Source: Candidatus Poribacteria bacterium
GTDB taxonomy: Bacteria > Poribacteria > WGA-4E > WGA-3G
Length of the DNA: 47,369 nucleotides
Assembly (NCBI GenBank): GCA_022822085.1
Contig: JAJECK010000083.1
Span: 1 to 47,369 of the forward strand
Direction of reading: 5' to 3'
Numbering within the stretch: the first letter of the stretch is position 1; every line of letters starts with the position of its first letter. Below are positions 30,310-40,302 of this stretch, in pieces. Below the pieces are notes generated by a model. The model made no database searches, was not told the DNA's origin, and worked only from the letters and a program-made list of their open reading frames with translations. The translations under genes were made by a program, and so were the position numbers.

Positions 30310-32835
30310 ATGAAAACTTTACAAATGTCACTGGTTATATGTTGTGTTATTGTAATCCTTTTACATTCAAATACTTTTGCCCAAGATTTTTCTAAGTGGA
30401 GTTTACCTGAAGGTGCAAAATTACGTATCGGTAAGGGAAATGTAGGCAGTATAAGGTTTTCACCCGATGGCAATCGTTTGACTGTTGGCAGTAGCATAGG
30501 TTTTTGGATATATGATGCATACACGGGGGATGAGCTGGATTTAATTTCTGTGAATCAAAATAATGTAATTGGGGTGAGTCAAGATGCAAAATTTTATGTA
30601 GAAAAAAGTCCAGACAGGACAGTAAATGTGCGAAATCTTGGAGATCGTAGTGTCATAACGACATTAGAAGGAGATAATTCTGATATCTACTATGTGCGAT
30701 TTAACCTTGAGAAGAATATCCTGGCAAGTGATATCGGCACCGAAATACGTGTGTGGGATCTTAGTACAGGAGAACTCAAGACCTCAATCGATTTAGAAAC
30801 AGATTGGATATATGAAGTTGTTTTAAGTCCAGATGGAACAAAACTTGCGAGCATAAGTAAAGATTCCGATGATCGAGTGTTTCAATTGTGGGATGTTGCT
30901 ACAGGATCTCACATAACCACTCTATCCAGATTTGCGTTCAATATTCGGGATCTTGTTTTCACTCCTGATAGTAATACGATTATAAGTGGAAGTGAAACTT
31001 CAATCCAAATTTGGGATATTGCTGCTGGGAAAAGAACGCTCAATTTCAGGACTCCCTATTTCAATAGTATTTCTGTGAGTCCAAATGGTAACATTCTTGC
31101 AACTGGGGGTGCAAAAGGAATACATTTTTGGGACATTGCTACAGGCGAACATATTACGTATTTTGGTGAGCATCAGTGGGGATACTTTATTGCATTTAGT
31201 CCGGATGGCAAGACGTTAGCAAGTGGTGGGGGTGATGAACTGTATCTTTGGGATGTCGTAAGTAACGAGCGGAAATTGACGATTCATGGACATACAAGAG
31301 CAGTTGTAAATATGGCAAACAGTCCAAACGGTACTATTCTTGCTACTTCAGATTCGCATAACATCCATCTGTGGGATCCAAACACTGGAGATTATATACA
31401 GATGGTATATCATCGTGGTCGGCACTCAAACCCAAGAAATTTAGTTTTCAGTCCTGATGGGAACACGCTTGCAAGTACAGATTATGGGGCAATTCAACTT
31501 TGGGATATTAACCGTAAATCACATATAACCACTATCTATAAGTGGTTTGGGCACGGTCAAGCAAACACTTCAACTACATCCAATGGGTATACCTCAGTTG
31601 CTTTTAGTCCAGATGGTCAATATATTGCTTCAGGACATATTGACAGTACAATTCATTTTTGGTATATGGGAAGAACTTACATTTATGCTTTGAAAGGACA
31701 TACAGATGTTGTGACTTCAATAGCATTCTTTAGTAATCGTCGTACTCTTGTCAGTGGAAGTTATGATGGCACAGTACGTTTATGGGATTTGAATTCACGA
31801 TCAAATTTAGAAACATTCATCGGACATACTGATAAAGTCTATAGTGTTGCAGTAAGCCCTGATGAAAGTATTATTGCCAGTGGAAATGATGACAATACTA
31901 TTATCATAAGGGATATTGCAACTGGTAATTCGAGGGTTATCCAGACAAATCATGCCGAAGGGGTACATATACTTAAATTTAGCAATGATGGAAAGACACT
32001 TGCCAGTTGTGGGAAACGGGGGTATTGGGGAGACTCGACTATACAGATTTGGGATGTTACCAATGCAGAATTGATAACTAACATCACTGCCCATACTTAT
32101 GGTGGTGTCGTTGTTGATTTTAGTCCTGATGGTAGAACGCTTATCAGTGGAAGTTCGGATGGGACAATTTTATTTTGGGATTACTCTATGTTAATTGGTA
32201 CTGATGTTGAAACACAAAAATTAACTGAAGATGTGAATGGCGATGGAACTGTAGATCTACAAGATCTGATTTTTGTTGCATCACAATTCGGACAAGTCGG
32301 AAATTCCAATACAGCTGATGTCAACCGGGATGGTGTTATCAATATCGCGGATATTCTATTAGTTGCTGCTGCGCTTGCCGAAGAGAATGCAGCACCATCA
32401 ATCTATACAAACTCAAACAAATTGTTACATGCTGCAGAAGTTGAACAATGGTTAAATCAAGCACGACATGTCAATACAAATATACCAAGATTGCAAACAG
32501 GAATTGCAGTCCTTAAACAGCTTTTAGCTGCATTGACTCCAGAAAAGACTGTGCTTTTATCCAACTATCCAAACCCATTCAACCCAGAAACGTGGATACC
32601 CTATCAGTTGTCAGAGCAGGCTGATGTAACCCTCCACATCTATTCTTCAGATGGACAGTTGGTTCGGACATTAGCTTTGGGCAAACAATCTGCAGGAATA
32701 TATCAAAATCGTAATAGTGCAGCATATTGGGACGGTAAAAATGAACTTGGTGAACCGGTGGCAAGTGGAGTCTACTATTATACACTTACTGCTGGAGATT
32801 TTATAGGGACACGTCGAATGGTTATACGTAAATAG
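30310..32835 (+). CDS. Secreted WD40 protein with dockerin and C-terminal FlgD-like module
   Basis: 841 residues. The signal peptide ends near NTFAQ. The mature start SLPEGAKLRIGKG is shared with its three paralogs in this block. I count 14 blade ends by eye (SIGFWIYD through SDGTILFWD) in residues ~40-630, several diverged (for example DDNTIIIRD). A dockerin pair at ~640-690 (DVNGDGTVDLQDL, DVNRDGVINIADI) should bind two calcium ions. The C-terminal cassette (~750-841) has NYPNPFNPETW, AYWDGKNELGEPVASGVYYY and ends RRMVIRK. There is no cohesin-like part, unlike the upstream paralog. GGAGG precedes the ATG. The next paralog starts 10 bases after the stop, so these two form an operon. Confidence 0.85.
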   Translation: MKTLQMSLVICCVIVILLHSNTFAQDFSKWSLPEGAKLRIGKGNVGSIRFSPDGNRLTVGSSIGFWIYDAYTGDELDLISVNQNNVIGVSQDAKFYVEKSPDRTVNVRNLGDRSVITTLEGDNSDIYYVRFNLEKNILASDIGTEIRVWDLSTGELKTSIDLETDWIYEVVLSPDGTKLASISKDSDDRVFQLWDVATGSHITTLSRFAFNIRDLVFTPDSNTIISGSETSIQIWDIAAGKRTLNFRTPYFNSISVSPNGNILATGGAKGIHFWDIATGEHITYFGEHQWGYFIAFSPDGKTLASGGGDELYLWDVVSNERKLTIHGHTRAVVNMANSPNGTILATSDSHNIHLWDPNTGDYIQMVYHRGRHSNPRNLVFSPDGNTLASTDYGAIQLWDINRKSHITTIYKWFGHGQANTSTTSNGYTSVAFSPDGQYIASGHIDSTIHFWYMGRTYIYALKGHTDVVTSIAFFSNRRTLVSGSYDGTVRLWDLNSRSNLETFIGHTDKVYSVAVSPDESIIASGNDDNTIIIRDIATGNSRVIQTNHAEGVHILKFSNDGKTLASCGKRGYWGDSTIQIWDVTNAELITNITAHTYGGVVVDFSPDGRTLISGSSDGTILFWDYSMLIGTDVETQKLTEDVNGDGTVDLQDLIFVASQFGQVGNSNTADVNRDGVINIADILLVAAALAEENAAPSIYTNSNKLLHAAEVEQWLNQARHVNTNIPRLQTGIAVLKQLLAALTPEKTVLLSNYPNPFNPETWIPYQLSEQADVTLHIYSSDGQLVRTLALGKQSAGIYQNRNSAAYWDGKNELGEPVASGVYYYTLTAGDFIGTRRMVIRK

Positions 32836-32845
32836 GAGATGGAAG

Positions 32846-35422
32846 ATGAAAACAACCCGAAACATTATCATACTGAGTATTCTATTTTCAACTTATTTTA
32901 CATATAGTTCTTTTTCGCAAGATTACATGCAGTGGAGTTTGCCTGAAGGTGCCAAAATGCGCATTGGTAAAGGAGAGATATACGGAAAGATCGCTTTTTC
33001 ACCAGACAGTTCTTTACTGGCAGCGGCAAGCTCTGTTGGTATCTGGGTTTATGATGGACATACGGGAAAAGAACTCAAATTGCTAACCGCAAATTCAGGT
33101 TATAACTCTAATCTTGCATTCAGTCCAGATGGTGAAACTGTTGCATGTAGCAATTCCAATGAACTATTCTTGTGGGATGTTGGCACTGGGGATCTCAAAC
33201 TAACTATATCTGCACACAATTTGGAAATATCAGGAGTTGTATTCAGTCCAGATGGTCAGACTGTTGCAACAAGTAGTAATTATGGTAAAGACAGAACAAT
33301 TAAGTTTTGGGATGTCTCAAACGGTGCTCTAAACTATACTATTTTGGGGCATGAAGGTGGTGATCTGGCTATTAACTTTAGCCCAGATGGAAGGTTTTTT
33401 GGTAGTTTAGGTGATACTGACGTTGAAGGAGAAGGAACTTCAATAAGAATATGGGAAGTTGCGACGTGGGAACTCAAAACAAAATTTGTTTCTAAGGAAA
33501 ATTGGGCTTTTTACTTTTACAATCCGAAAATCGTTTTCAGTCCAGCAGGTAATACATTGGCAGCTTGTGGAGGTGCCAGCAGATGGATAGCACATATCTT
33601 TCTTTGGGATATAGCAAGTAATTCTTTAAAAAACACACTAATAGGCCATACAGGTGGAGTCTACGATATCGCCTTCAGTCCAGATGGAAAAACACTTGCA
33701 AGTGGCAGTTTTGATAAGACAGTCTGTCTGTGGGATGTTGCTACAGGAAAACATAAGTCTACAATCATAGCACATACTGACTACATTACAAGTGTTGCAT
33801 ATAGTCCTGATGGATCTACATTTGCAAGTTATGGTCAGGATGGAACTATCATTCTGTGGGATACAGAGGATTTTGAACAAAGAACGACAATCACTGGACA
33901 TATTTCCGGTTTCCCAAGGATAGCATTTAGTCCAGATGGAGAAACAATGGTGAGCGGAAGTGGTGATAAGACATTGCGTCTTTGGGACACAACAACAGGT
34001 AGAAATATAAAATCATTTATTGGACATATAGGTCCGGTTACATCAGTCGCCTTTAGTCCTGATGGACGCACTATAGCAAGTAACGGAGGCGTTGTATTTG
34101 GAGATAGATGGTTCGCCGATGACTACCCGATTAGGTTATGGGAAGTTTCCACTGGTTCACAGATCGCGACAATAATGGGACATGATAATATAGATGAAAT
34201 CATTCGTGTAAACTTTAGTCCAGATGGAAGGTTACTCACGAGTTACTCGCTTGACAGAAAACCAATTTTTTGGGAAGTTACTACAGGCAATTATCTATGG
34301 ACATTCACAGGAAATTGGGAAGATGTTGGATATATGGCATTCAGTCCGGATGGACAGAAAATCGTATATGGAAATACCGATGGCGTATATTTATGGGATA
34401 TTATTAGTAGGAAACAAATTGCCAGGTACAATGGTTCTATACCTAAAACCACCAATATCGTCTTCAGTCCTGATGGGAACACTATTGCTGCTGGTGGTAT
34501 TGGACAGGAGGTGCATCTGTGGAATGTCTATACTGGAGAGAGTAAAACTATTATCACTGGTCATGATGGACTATTCAAAACAGTACTTTTTAGTCCAGAA
34601 GGACAAACCGTCCTAACTGCTGGAGGATGGGAAGATGGAAGGTTGCAATTTTGGGAACTGGAAACTGGTGCTCTAAAATTAGTGCTATACATGCCACTTG
34701 GACCATATAACTTAGCGTTTAGTCCTGATGGCAAGACTCTTGCATCATCACATGAACATGGTACAATACTTCTTTGGGACTATGGATCTTTCTTCAACAC
34801 AACACGACACGCAGCCGATGTCAACAATGATGGATTAGTTGATATACATGATTTAGTTGTGGTTGCAGCAAATTTCGGGAAAACTGGTATAAACGATGCG
34901 GATGTTAATGGTGATGGTGTTGTTGACATTGCGGATCTATTAATAGTTGCGAGTGCATTGGATGTAGCGACTGCTGCCCCGTTAGCAAAAAGTCGAAACT
35001 TACACACCACATTGGCAAGAACCGATATACAAAACTGGTTGGTCCAAGCGAGACAATTGAACGTTTCGGATGTCATATCTCACAGAGGAATCCAGTTTCT
35101 TGAACAACTCTTACTCACATTAGCTCCAGAGAAAACCACTCTGCTTCCAAACTATCCAAACCCATTCAACCCTGAAACTTGGATACCGTATCAATTATCA
35201 GAATCAACAGATGTTTCAATCCAGATTTATTCCTCTGATGGACAGTTGATTCGCACCTTAGACTTAGGAGAAAAGACATCAGGCTTATATCAAAGCAAAG
35301 GAACTGCAGCTTATTGGGATGGTAAGAACGAAATTGGTGAATCCGTCGCAAGTGGTGTTTATTACTATACCCTAACCGCTGGACAGTATATTGCAACGCG
35401 TAAAATGTTGATTCGGAAATAA
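32846..35422 (+). CDS. Secreted WD40 protein with dockerin and C-terminal FlgD-like module
   Basis: 858 residues, organised like the gene before it. The signal peptide ends near YSSFSQ, then SLPEGAKMRIGKG. I count 14 blade ends (SVGIWVYD through HGTILLWD), again fitting two seven-bladed propellers. The dockerin pair is at ~657-710 (DVNNDGLVDIHDL, DVNGDGVVDIADL). The C-terminal cassette at ~767-858 (NYPNPFNPETW, AYWDGKNEIGESVASGVYYY) ends RKMLIRK. AGGAG precedes the ATG, which is 10 bases after the previous stop, so it is co-transcribed. The probable location is extracellular or surface-bound. Confidence 0.85.
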   Translation: MKTTRNIIILSILFSTYFTYSSFSQDYMQWSLPEGAKMRIGKGEIYGKIAFSPDSSLLAAASSVGIWVYDGHTGKELKLLTANSGYNSNLAFSPDGETVACSNSNELFLWDVGTGDLKLTISAHNLEISGVVFSPDGQTVATSSNYGKDRTIKFWDVSNGALNYTILGHEGGDLAINFSPDGRFFGSLGDTDVEGEGTSIRIWEVATWELKTKFVSKENWAFYFYNPKIVFSPAGNTLAACGGASRWIAHIFLWDIASNSLKNTLIGHTGGVYDIAFSPDGKTLASGSFDKTVCLWDVATGKHKSTIIAHTDYITSVAYSPDGSTFASYGQDGTIILWDTEDFEQRTTITGHISGFPRIAFSPDGETMVSGSGDKTLRLWDTTTGRNIKSFIGHIGPVTSVAFSPDGRTIASNGGVVFGDRWFADDYPIRLWEVSTGSQIATIMGHDNIDEIIRVNFSPDGRLLTSYSLDRKPIFWEVTTGNYLWTFTGNWEDVGYMAFSPDGQKIVYGNTDGVYLWDIISRKQIARYNGSIPKTTNIVFSPDGNTIAAGGIGQEVHLWNVYTGESKTIITGHDGLFKTVLFSPEGQTVLTAGGWEDGRLQFWELETGALKLVLYMPLGPYNLAFSPDGKTLASSHEHGTILLWDYGSFFNTTRHAADVNNDGLVDIHDLVVVAANFGKTGINDADVNGDGVVDIADLLIVASALDVATAAPLAKSRNLHTTLARTDIQNWLVQARQLNVSDVISHRGIQFLEQLLLTLAPEKTTLLPNYPNPFNPETWIPYQLSESTDVSIQIYSSDGQLIRTLDLGEKTSGLYQSKGTAAYWDGKNEIGESVASGVYYYTLTAGQYIATRKMLIRK

Positions 35423-35484
35423 TAAGAATTACGGAATTGTCTTGGACAGAACACTGATTCGGCCCTTTTTTGTTTACATATTTG

Positions 35485-35512
35485 TTGACATTCTCTTTCC
35501 ATCTGATATAAT
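35485..35512 (+). promoter_or_regulatory. Strong predicted sigma70 promoter for the fourth WD40 gene
   Basis: A perfect TTGACA at 35485-35490 and a perfect TATAAT at 35507-35512 with a 16-base spacer. The ATG at 35565 is 53 bases downstream. Confidence 0.7.
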
Positions 35513-35564
35513 CTATTCGTGTGCATTCATACTACCCAAATTATCCTCCCAAGGAGTAACATCT

Positions 35565-37508
35565 ATGAATAAGTTACGTTTATCGATCTTTTTATCCTTG
35601 ACGATATATTCAATAGTATATATACCTGCAACTTTCGCGGTGAATACCACTATACCCAGTCTACCTGAAGGTGCAATGGTACGATTTGGTAAAGGAACAA
35701 TTAGTCAAATACAATATTCACCGGATGGCAAACACCTTGCGGTTGCAAGTTCAATTGGTATATGGCTTTATAATACTGCCATCTATAGCGAAACAGCGTT
35801 GTTGACAGGACATACGGGAAGAGTAAATTGTATCACTTTCACTCTTGACGGGAAAACACTTGCAAGTGGTAGTTCGGATAAGACTGTTCGTCTTTGGGAT
35901 GTGATGACAGGTGAAAGTAAGCAAATACTCACAGGACATTTGCATGGTATCTACAGTGTAGCATTCAGTCCAGATGGAAAAACAATCGCGGGTGGAAGTA
36001 CTGGTGAACGTGATGGCGAACAAATATTTGGGGCACAAATCAAAATGTGGGATACTGCCACGGGGAAACCCAAACACACACTGACCGCACAAGGACAGGT
36101 AAATTCTCTTGCGATTAGTTCAGATGGAAATATACTTTCAAGTGGTGAGGGTTGGCCAGGGTACGTTGTCCAATTGTGGGACATGGACACAGGTAAAAAA
36201 CTGCGGACACTCACAGGACATACAAATTGGATAAATAGTGTCACCTTTGGACCGGATAAAAACACTTTAATAAGTTCCAGTTCTGACAGAAGCATCCGTT
36301 TATGGGATTATGATACAGGTAAGCAGAAGCGCGTCCTCGTTGAACTGGATAATGTAGTTAATACCACTGCATTTAGTCCTGATGGTAGCCTGATCGCAAC
36401 TGGAGATAGGTTCAATATAGTTCTACGGGATGCTACTACCGGTATCCCCGCACATACACTTGATACAGAAAGTGTAACAAGCGTCACTTTCAGTCCAGAT
36501 GGTAAGACATTTGCAAGTGCACACCACGGTTGGACTTCTCTCATTGTATGGGATGTCACAACATGGAAACAGAAGTTTACACTCAAAGGTTATACACATC
36601 CTGTTATTGACATCGCGTTTAGTCCTGATAATAGTACCCTTGCCAGTGGAGGATTTGATCCTACTATCTATCTTTGGGATATAGTTACAGGCAAACAAGA
36701 AAATAAACTCATATCAGATATGAACTATGTAGGTTGTGTTGCTTTCAGTCCAGATGGTCGGATGTTCGCGAGTGGGAGTTTCCACTCCACTGCTATTCTA
36801 TGGGATGCGATTACATACACAAAAAACCATACCTTTACAGCAAACAACAAAGATCTTAACCCTCTCAGCACTGTCAAGTTAAGCCCTGATTTGAAAATAC
36901 TCGCAGTTGGAAAATCTAAAACCGTGCAACTGTGGGATATTCTAAGTGGAGAACTCAAAACCACACTTCAAGGGCATACAACAGATTTTTCCAGTGTAGC
37001 GTTTAGTCCAGATGGGAAAATACTCGCAAGTGGTGGTGACGTTGAGCATATTGGGGAGGATCATTCCTACGGGTACAAGGGCATCCATCTTTGGGATATG
37101 GAAACAAGTGAAATCATAGAAACTTTTAATGGAAAGATGTGTCCGATTTTATGCGTTGCTTTTAGTCCAAATGGGAAAACACTCGCAAGTGGTGAATCAT
37201 GGGCAGATTATGCTGTTCGTTTGTGGGATGTGTCTACAGGTAAACCCAAATTCGCTCTCAAAGGTCATACAAAGAATGTCTCCAGTGTAGTGTTTAGTCC
37301 TGATGGTAACATCCTCGCAAGTGGTAGTGCTGACAATACTATTCGTCTTTGGAATGTTGTAACAGGAAAATACATAAGGACACTCATAGGACATACAGGT
37401 GCCGTCAACAGTCTTAACTTTAGTTCAGATGGTGACACATTGGCAAGTTGTAGCAATGACGGTACGATACTTTTGTGGAATATTACTACTTCAGATGGCA
37501 CAAAATAG
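35565..37508 (+). CDS. Secreted WD40 protein, propellers only
   Basis: About 647 residues from the ATG at 35565, supported by AAGGAG eight bases upstream; the frame is open back to 35442 through the promoter. The signal peptide ends near PATFA. SLPEGAMVRFGKG is shared with the three paralogs. I count 14 blade ends (SIGIWLYN through NDGTILLWN). It stops directly after the last blade: there is no dockerin and no C-terminal cassette, so it is probably released rather than anchored or docked. It has its own promoter. It is convergent with the HAD gene 14 bases away. Confidence 0.85.
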   Translation: MNKLRLSIFLSLTIYSIVYIPATFAVNTTIPSLPEGAMVRFGKGTISQIQYSPDGKHLAVASSIGIWLYNTAIYSETALLTGHTGRVNCITFTLDGKTLASGSSDKTVRLWDVMTGESKQILTGHLHGIYSVAFSPDGKTIAGGSTGERDGEQIFGAQIKMWDTATGKPKHTLTAQGQVNSLAISSDGNILSSGEGWPGYVVQLWDMDTGKKLRTLTGHTNWINSVTFGPDKNTLISSSSDRSIRLWDYDTGKQKRVLVELDNVVNTTAFSPDGSLIATGDRFNIVLRDATTGIPAHTLDTESVTSVTFSPDGKTFASAHHGWTSLIVWDVTTWKQKFTLKGYTHPVIDIAFSPDNSTLASGGFDPTIYLWDIVTGKQENKLISDMNYVGCVAFSPDGRMFASGSFHSTAILWDAITYTKNHTFTANNKDLNPLSTVKLSPDLKILAVGKSKTVQLWDILSGELKTTLQGHTTDFSSVAFSPDGKILASGGDVEHIGEDHSYGYKGIHLWDMETSEIIETFNGKMCPILCVAFSPNGKTLASGESWADYAVRLWDVSTGKPKFALKGHTKNVSSVVFSPDGNILASGSADNTIRLWNVVTGKYIRTLIGHTGAVNSLNFSSDGDTLASCSNDGTILLWNITTSDGTK

Positions 37509-37522
37509 TGAAATGTTAGTGC

Positions 37523-38221
37523 CTATAGCAACGCGTCTGCTAACTCCGTAAAATCGTTCACCGTCACATCAGGTTGAAAAAGCGTATCCTCATAAGGTAA
37601 ATCGTAACGGTTAACATACGCGCCACGATATCCACAAGAACGCGCCCCCATAACATCGAATGAATTCGCTGATACCATCAAGCAATCGTTCACTCCAAGA
37701 CCTAATCTACCTGCTGCACAACGATACACTGCAGGATGTGGTTTGAATGCACCAACAGATGTGACTGAGATTACATTGTCAAAATCCCATTCTACCCTTT
37801 GCATTACAAGATAATCTAAAAAATCCGGATCTCCGTTGGACAGAACAACTAACTGATATTTTGATTGTAGTTGTTTAAGTGCAGGTAAAACTTCTGGAAA
37901 AGTTGATAAATGCTGCCAACCATGCATAAATTCATCAACAGTATCATGTGAAGCGTCAACACCGTTTCGCCTAAGTGTCCAGTGGAGTGCCCGTCGTGCT
38001 GTCTCCAGATAACCGCCATGTCCAAGCATCAATATTGTGTCTTGATATTGTTCAATCCGCTGTCTATAACGCCACTGTTCCCAAAAAGTTTCTGCTGATA
38101 TATTGTCAACATCACGAATATCTAATGATTCATGAATGAAAGGAATAAGACTTCCTCCTAAGTCCAAAATTGTACCGAATAGGTCAAATGTAAGAACTTT
38201 TGTATTTGCCTTAATTGTCAT
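37523..38221 (-). CDS. HAD-superfamily hydrolase (haloacid dehalogenase-like)
   Basis: About 232 residues from the ATG at 38221, preceded by AGGAT; an in-frame TTG at 38257 is less likely. HAD motif I is LTFDLFGT, with the nucleophile Asp. Motif II is VVLSNGDPDF. A motif III Lys is probably in GAFKPHPAVYRCA, and motif IV is represented by LMVSANSFDVMGARSCGY. The DLFGT pattern and cap resemble type II haloacid dehalogenases, but phosphatase activity is equally possible. In motif IV an Asn replaces the first acidic residue, which is common in the dehalogenase branch. It lies 52 bases downstream of the Gfo/Idh/MocA gene on the same strand. Confidence 0.85.
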   Translation of the reverse strand: MTIKANTKVLTFDLFGTILDLGGSLIPFIHESLDIRDVDNISAETFWEQWRYRQRIEQYQDTILMLGHGGYLETARRALHWTLRRNGVDASHDTVDEFMHGWQHLSTFPEVLPALKQLQSKYQLVVLSNGDPDFLDYLVMQRVEWDFDNVISVTSVGAFKPHPAVYRCAAGRLGLGVNDCLMVSANSFDVMGARSCGYRGAYVNRYDLPYEDTLFQPDVTVNDFTELADALL

Positions 38222-38273
38222 GGGATAATCCTGAGGGTGAGCATAATACCCACCCAATTTTGTGAAGAGATAG

Positions 38274-39299
38274 TTATCCTAATTCAACTGTTTTACCGGT
38301 TGCCATTGCCTCAAATGCAGCATCAATAACGCGCATCTGATTTATGCAGCTTTCAGGTGAAATGCGGTGCGGTTGTCCTGTTTCTAAACATTCACACATG
38401 TGTTCAAGCTGCAAAGCAAATTGATTTACTGGATCAATATCAATCACCTTACGGCCTTCTCTGTTTTGTAGGACTATATTAACAGGGGAACCACCATTAT
38501 TCCATGCTGCATCAATTCTAAGCATACCGCCTAACCCTGTCATTTCTGCATATTGACCACCAGCACAATTGAAACCTGTGGATATCTGGGCAGTTTTTTC
38601 ATTAGGAAATACTAACAGTAGATAGGAGGCATCATCTACTTCCAATCCTGCTTGAGAAGCTCCCGACACCCGAATTGGTTCAGCACCGAACATAAACCGT
38701 GCGTGGTGGATATTGTAGCACGCCAAATCATAAATACTTCCACCCCCTTTTGCCTTGTTAAACCGCCAATTTGCTTCCGGTTTACGGCTTTCAGGACCAC
38801 CGCCACCACCGCCAGTACAGAAAGTACTGCGGAGCGTCATAAACTCACCAATTGCACCTGAATCAATTAATTCTTTTGCTTGGATGTGCATTGGATGGTG
38901 CCGGAACTTAAATGCTTCTGCTACAAGTATACCGTTGTCTTGTGCTGCGCCTACGAATGCTTCTGCTTCAGCTGCAGTTGATGTGAAAGGTTTTTCGCAC
39001 AAAATAGCTTTCACTTGACGTGATTTTGATATTTGGATACCAACTTCAGCATGAAATGCACCCCACGTGCAAATGACTGCAATATCCAATTCCTCTGATT
39101 CCAACATCTCATCCAGATCGGTATAACGATTTTCTTCAGGGACATCAAACTGCTCGCCGAAACCTTTTACAGCACCTTCAGAAACATCACAGATGGCAGC
39201 TAATTCAGCACTTGGTGCCTGTTGACAAGCACCACCATGGGCGCGGGCAATTCCACCTGTTCCAACAAGTCCAACCTGGTATTTTCCATCTTTTGGCAT
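38274..39299 (-). CDS. Gfo/Idh/MocA-family oxidoreductase
   Basis: 341 residues. The NAD(P) motif is GLVGTGGIARAHGGA near the N-terminus, and the family motif is CEKPFTSTAAEA. AFKFRHHPMHIQAKEL and GGGSIYDLACYNIHHARFMFG are the typical C-terminal domain elements with the catalytic-type Asp and His. It probably oxidises or reduces a sugar or cyclitol. AGGAAC precedes the ATG. It sits between a sulfotransferase gene and a HAD hydrolase gene on the minus strand with short gaps, so these may form an operon. Confidence 0.88.
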   Translation of the reverse strand: MPKDGKYQVGLVGTGGIARAHGGACQQAPSAELAAICDVSEGAVKGFGEQFDVPEENRYTDLDEMLESEELDIAVICTWGAFHAEVGIQISKSRQVKAILCEKPFTSTAAEAEAFVGAAQDNGILVAEAFKFRHHPMHIQAKELIDSGAIGEFMTLRSTFCTGGGGGGPESRKPEANWRFNKAKGGGSIYDLACYNIHHARFMFGAEPIRVSGASQAGLEVDDASYLLLVFPNEKTAQISTGFNCAGGQYAEMTGLGGMLRIDAAWNNGGSPVNIVLQNREGRKVIDIDPVNQFALQLEHMCECLETGQPHRISPESCINQMRVIDAAFEAMATGKTVELG

Positions 39300-39331
39300 A
39301 AGTGTTCCTCACTAAAATAATAATGGAATTA

Positions 39332-40066
39332 TTATGTTGTTAACGTATAACCGTTTTCAACTATTGCCTCTTTTAAAAAAACATAAGGGAGTTCACAAGG
39401 ATCGTCCTCCCGCTTCCAACGTTCAACAGCATCAGGACGTACAATAATACGTCCTAAAGGAAAATCTAAAAAACCTTCCAGTTTTTTGAGTGTTTCTTCT
39501 TGTTTTAATACAAAATCTTCAAAACGAATTTGAATTATATATTTAGGTTTGGGAGTTGCTTTCATCAATTGGTATTGATAAAACCAAGAAATAGCGCGTC
39601 TCTCATATATATCATCGGTGTGTTGATATTCAATCCCAAAGTCTCGTAGGTTATCTGTTTTATGTCCACCTAAGATACAATCCCTTGGGTCTCGTATCCA
39701 ATGAATGTATCGTATTTCTGGGAACATCCTTACAATCCAGGGATAAACAAGCGTTGTTTCTGGTATCTTCCATCCTTTATTTGGTGATTTGTCCCTAAAC
39801 ACGTCATCCAAATATGTCATAATTAACTGTTCAAACTCGGGGTCAATGGGCATTGTAAATAAAGGATCGAAATTCCACGATAATTCACCTGTCCATTTTA
39901 CATATTTTGCCATTACTCGGCAGGCATCATACATAGCGTGCGGTGGTATTTTATCTCCAGAAGGATTCTGTTGACTACCCATATAGACTCCGCTTGCGTA
40001 TAATGTATGTGATATGGCACGTGTTCCAGAATGTCCACGACCAATCACTGTGATTAAGGTTTCCAT
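39332..40066 (-). CDS. Sulfotransferase-family protein
   Basis: About 244 residues from the ATG at 40066; a TTG at 40084 is the alternative. The 5'-phosphosulfate-binding loop TVIGRGHSGTRAI and the 3'-phosphate-binding region HWIRDPRDCILGG match PAPS-dependent sulfotransferases. It would transfer sulfate to an unknown acceptor, perhaps a glycan. No signal peptide is seen. The gene precedes the Gfo/Idh/MocA gene by 32 bases on the same strand. Confidence 0.75.
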   Translation of the reverse strand: METLITVIGRGHSGTRAISHTLYASGVYMGSQQNPSGDKIPPHAMYDACRVMAKYVKWTGELSWNFDPLFTMPIDPEFEQLIMTYLDDVFRDKSPNKGWKIPETTLVYPWIVRMFPEIRYIHWIRDPRDCILGGHKTDNLRDFGIEYQHTDDIYERRAISWFYQYQLMKATPKPKYIIQIRFEDFVLKQEETLKKLEGFLDFPLGRIIVRPDAVERWKREDDPCELPYVFLKEAIVENGYTLTT

Positions 40067-40302
40067 AGTTTTAAGAATGTCCAAAGGATATAAATAACTT
40101 GCTTATCTCACTTATTTAATGATATAAATTATAGACTGCAGATAAATTGTTGATATACACCGATCACATTACTGAATATTTATGGTAGAATCGCAATTAT
40201 CAATAGTTTATCATATTAACAGAATTATGAAACAAAGAAAAGGTATTTTTTGTTCATGTGAAAGAGTAGACCACTTCTTATATTATATCAGAGGAGTATT
40301 AT

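Noticed and set aside
26604-35422. Cellulosome gene cluster
   Set aside because: Dockerin and cohesin-like parts are present but no glycoside hydrolase is linked to them, so a cellulosome claim is not supported.
35751-37501. Antisense ORFs within the WD40 genes
   Set aside because: They are mirror images of the repeated WD40 codons, appear at the same phase in each blade and have no starts with ribosome sites.
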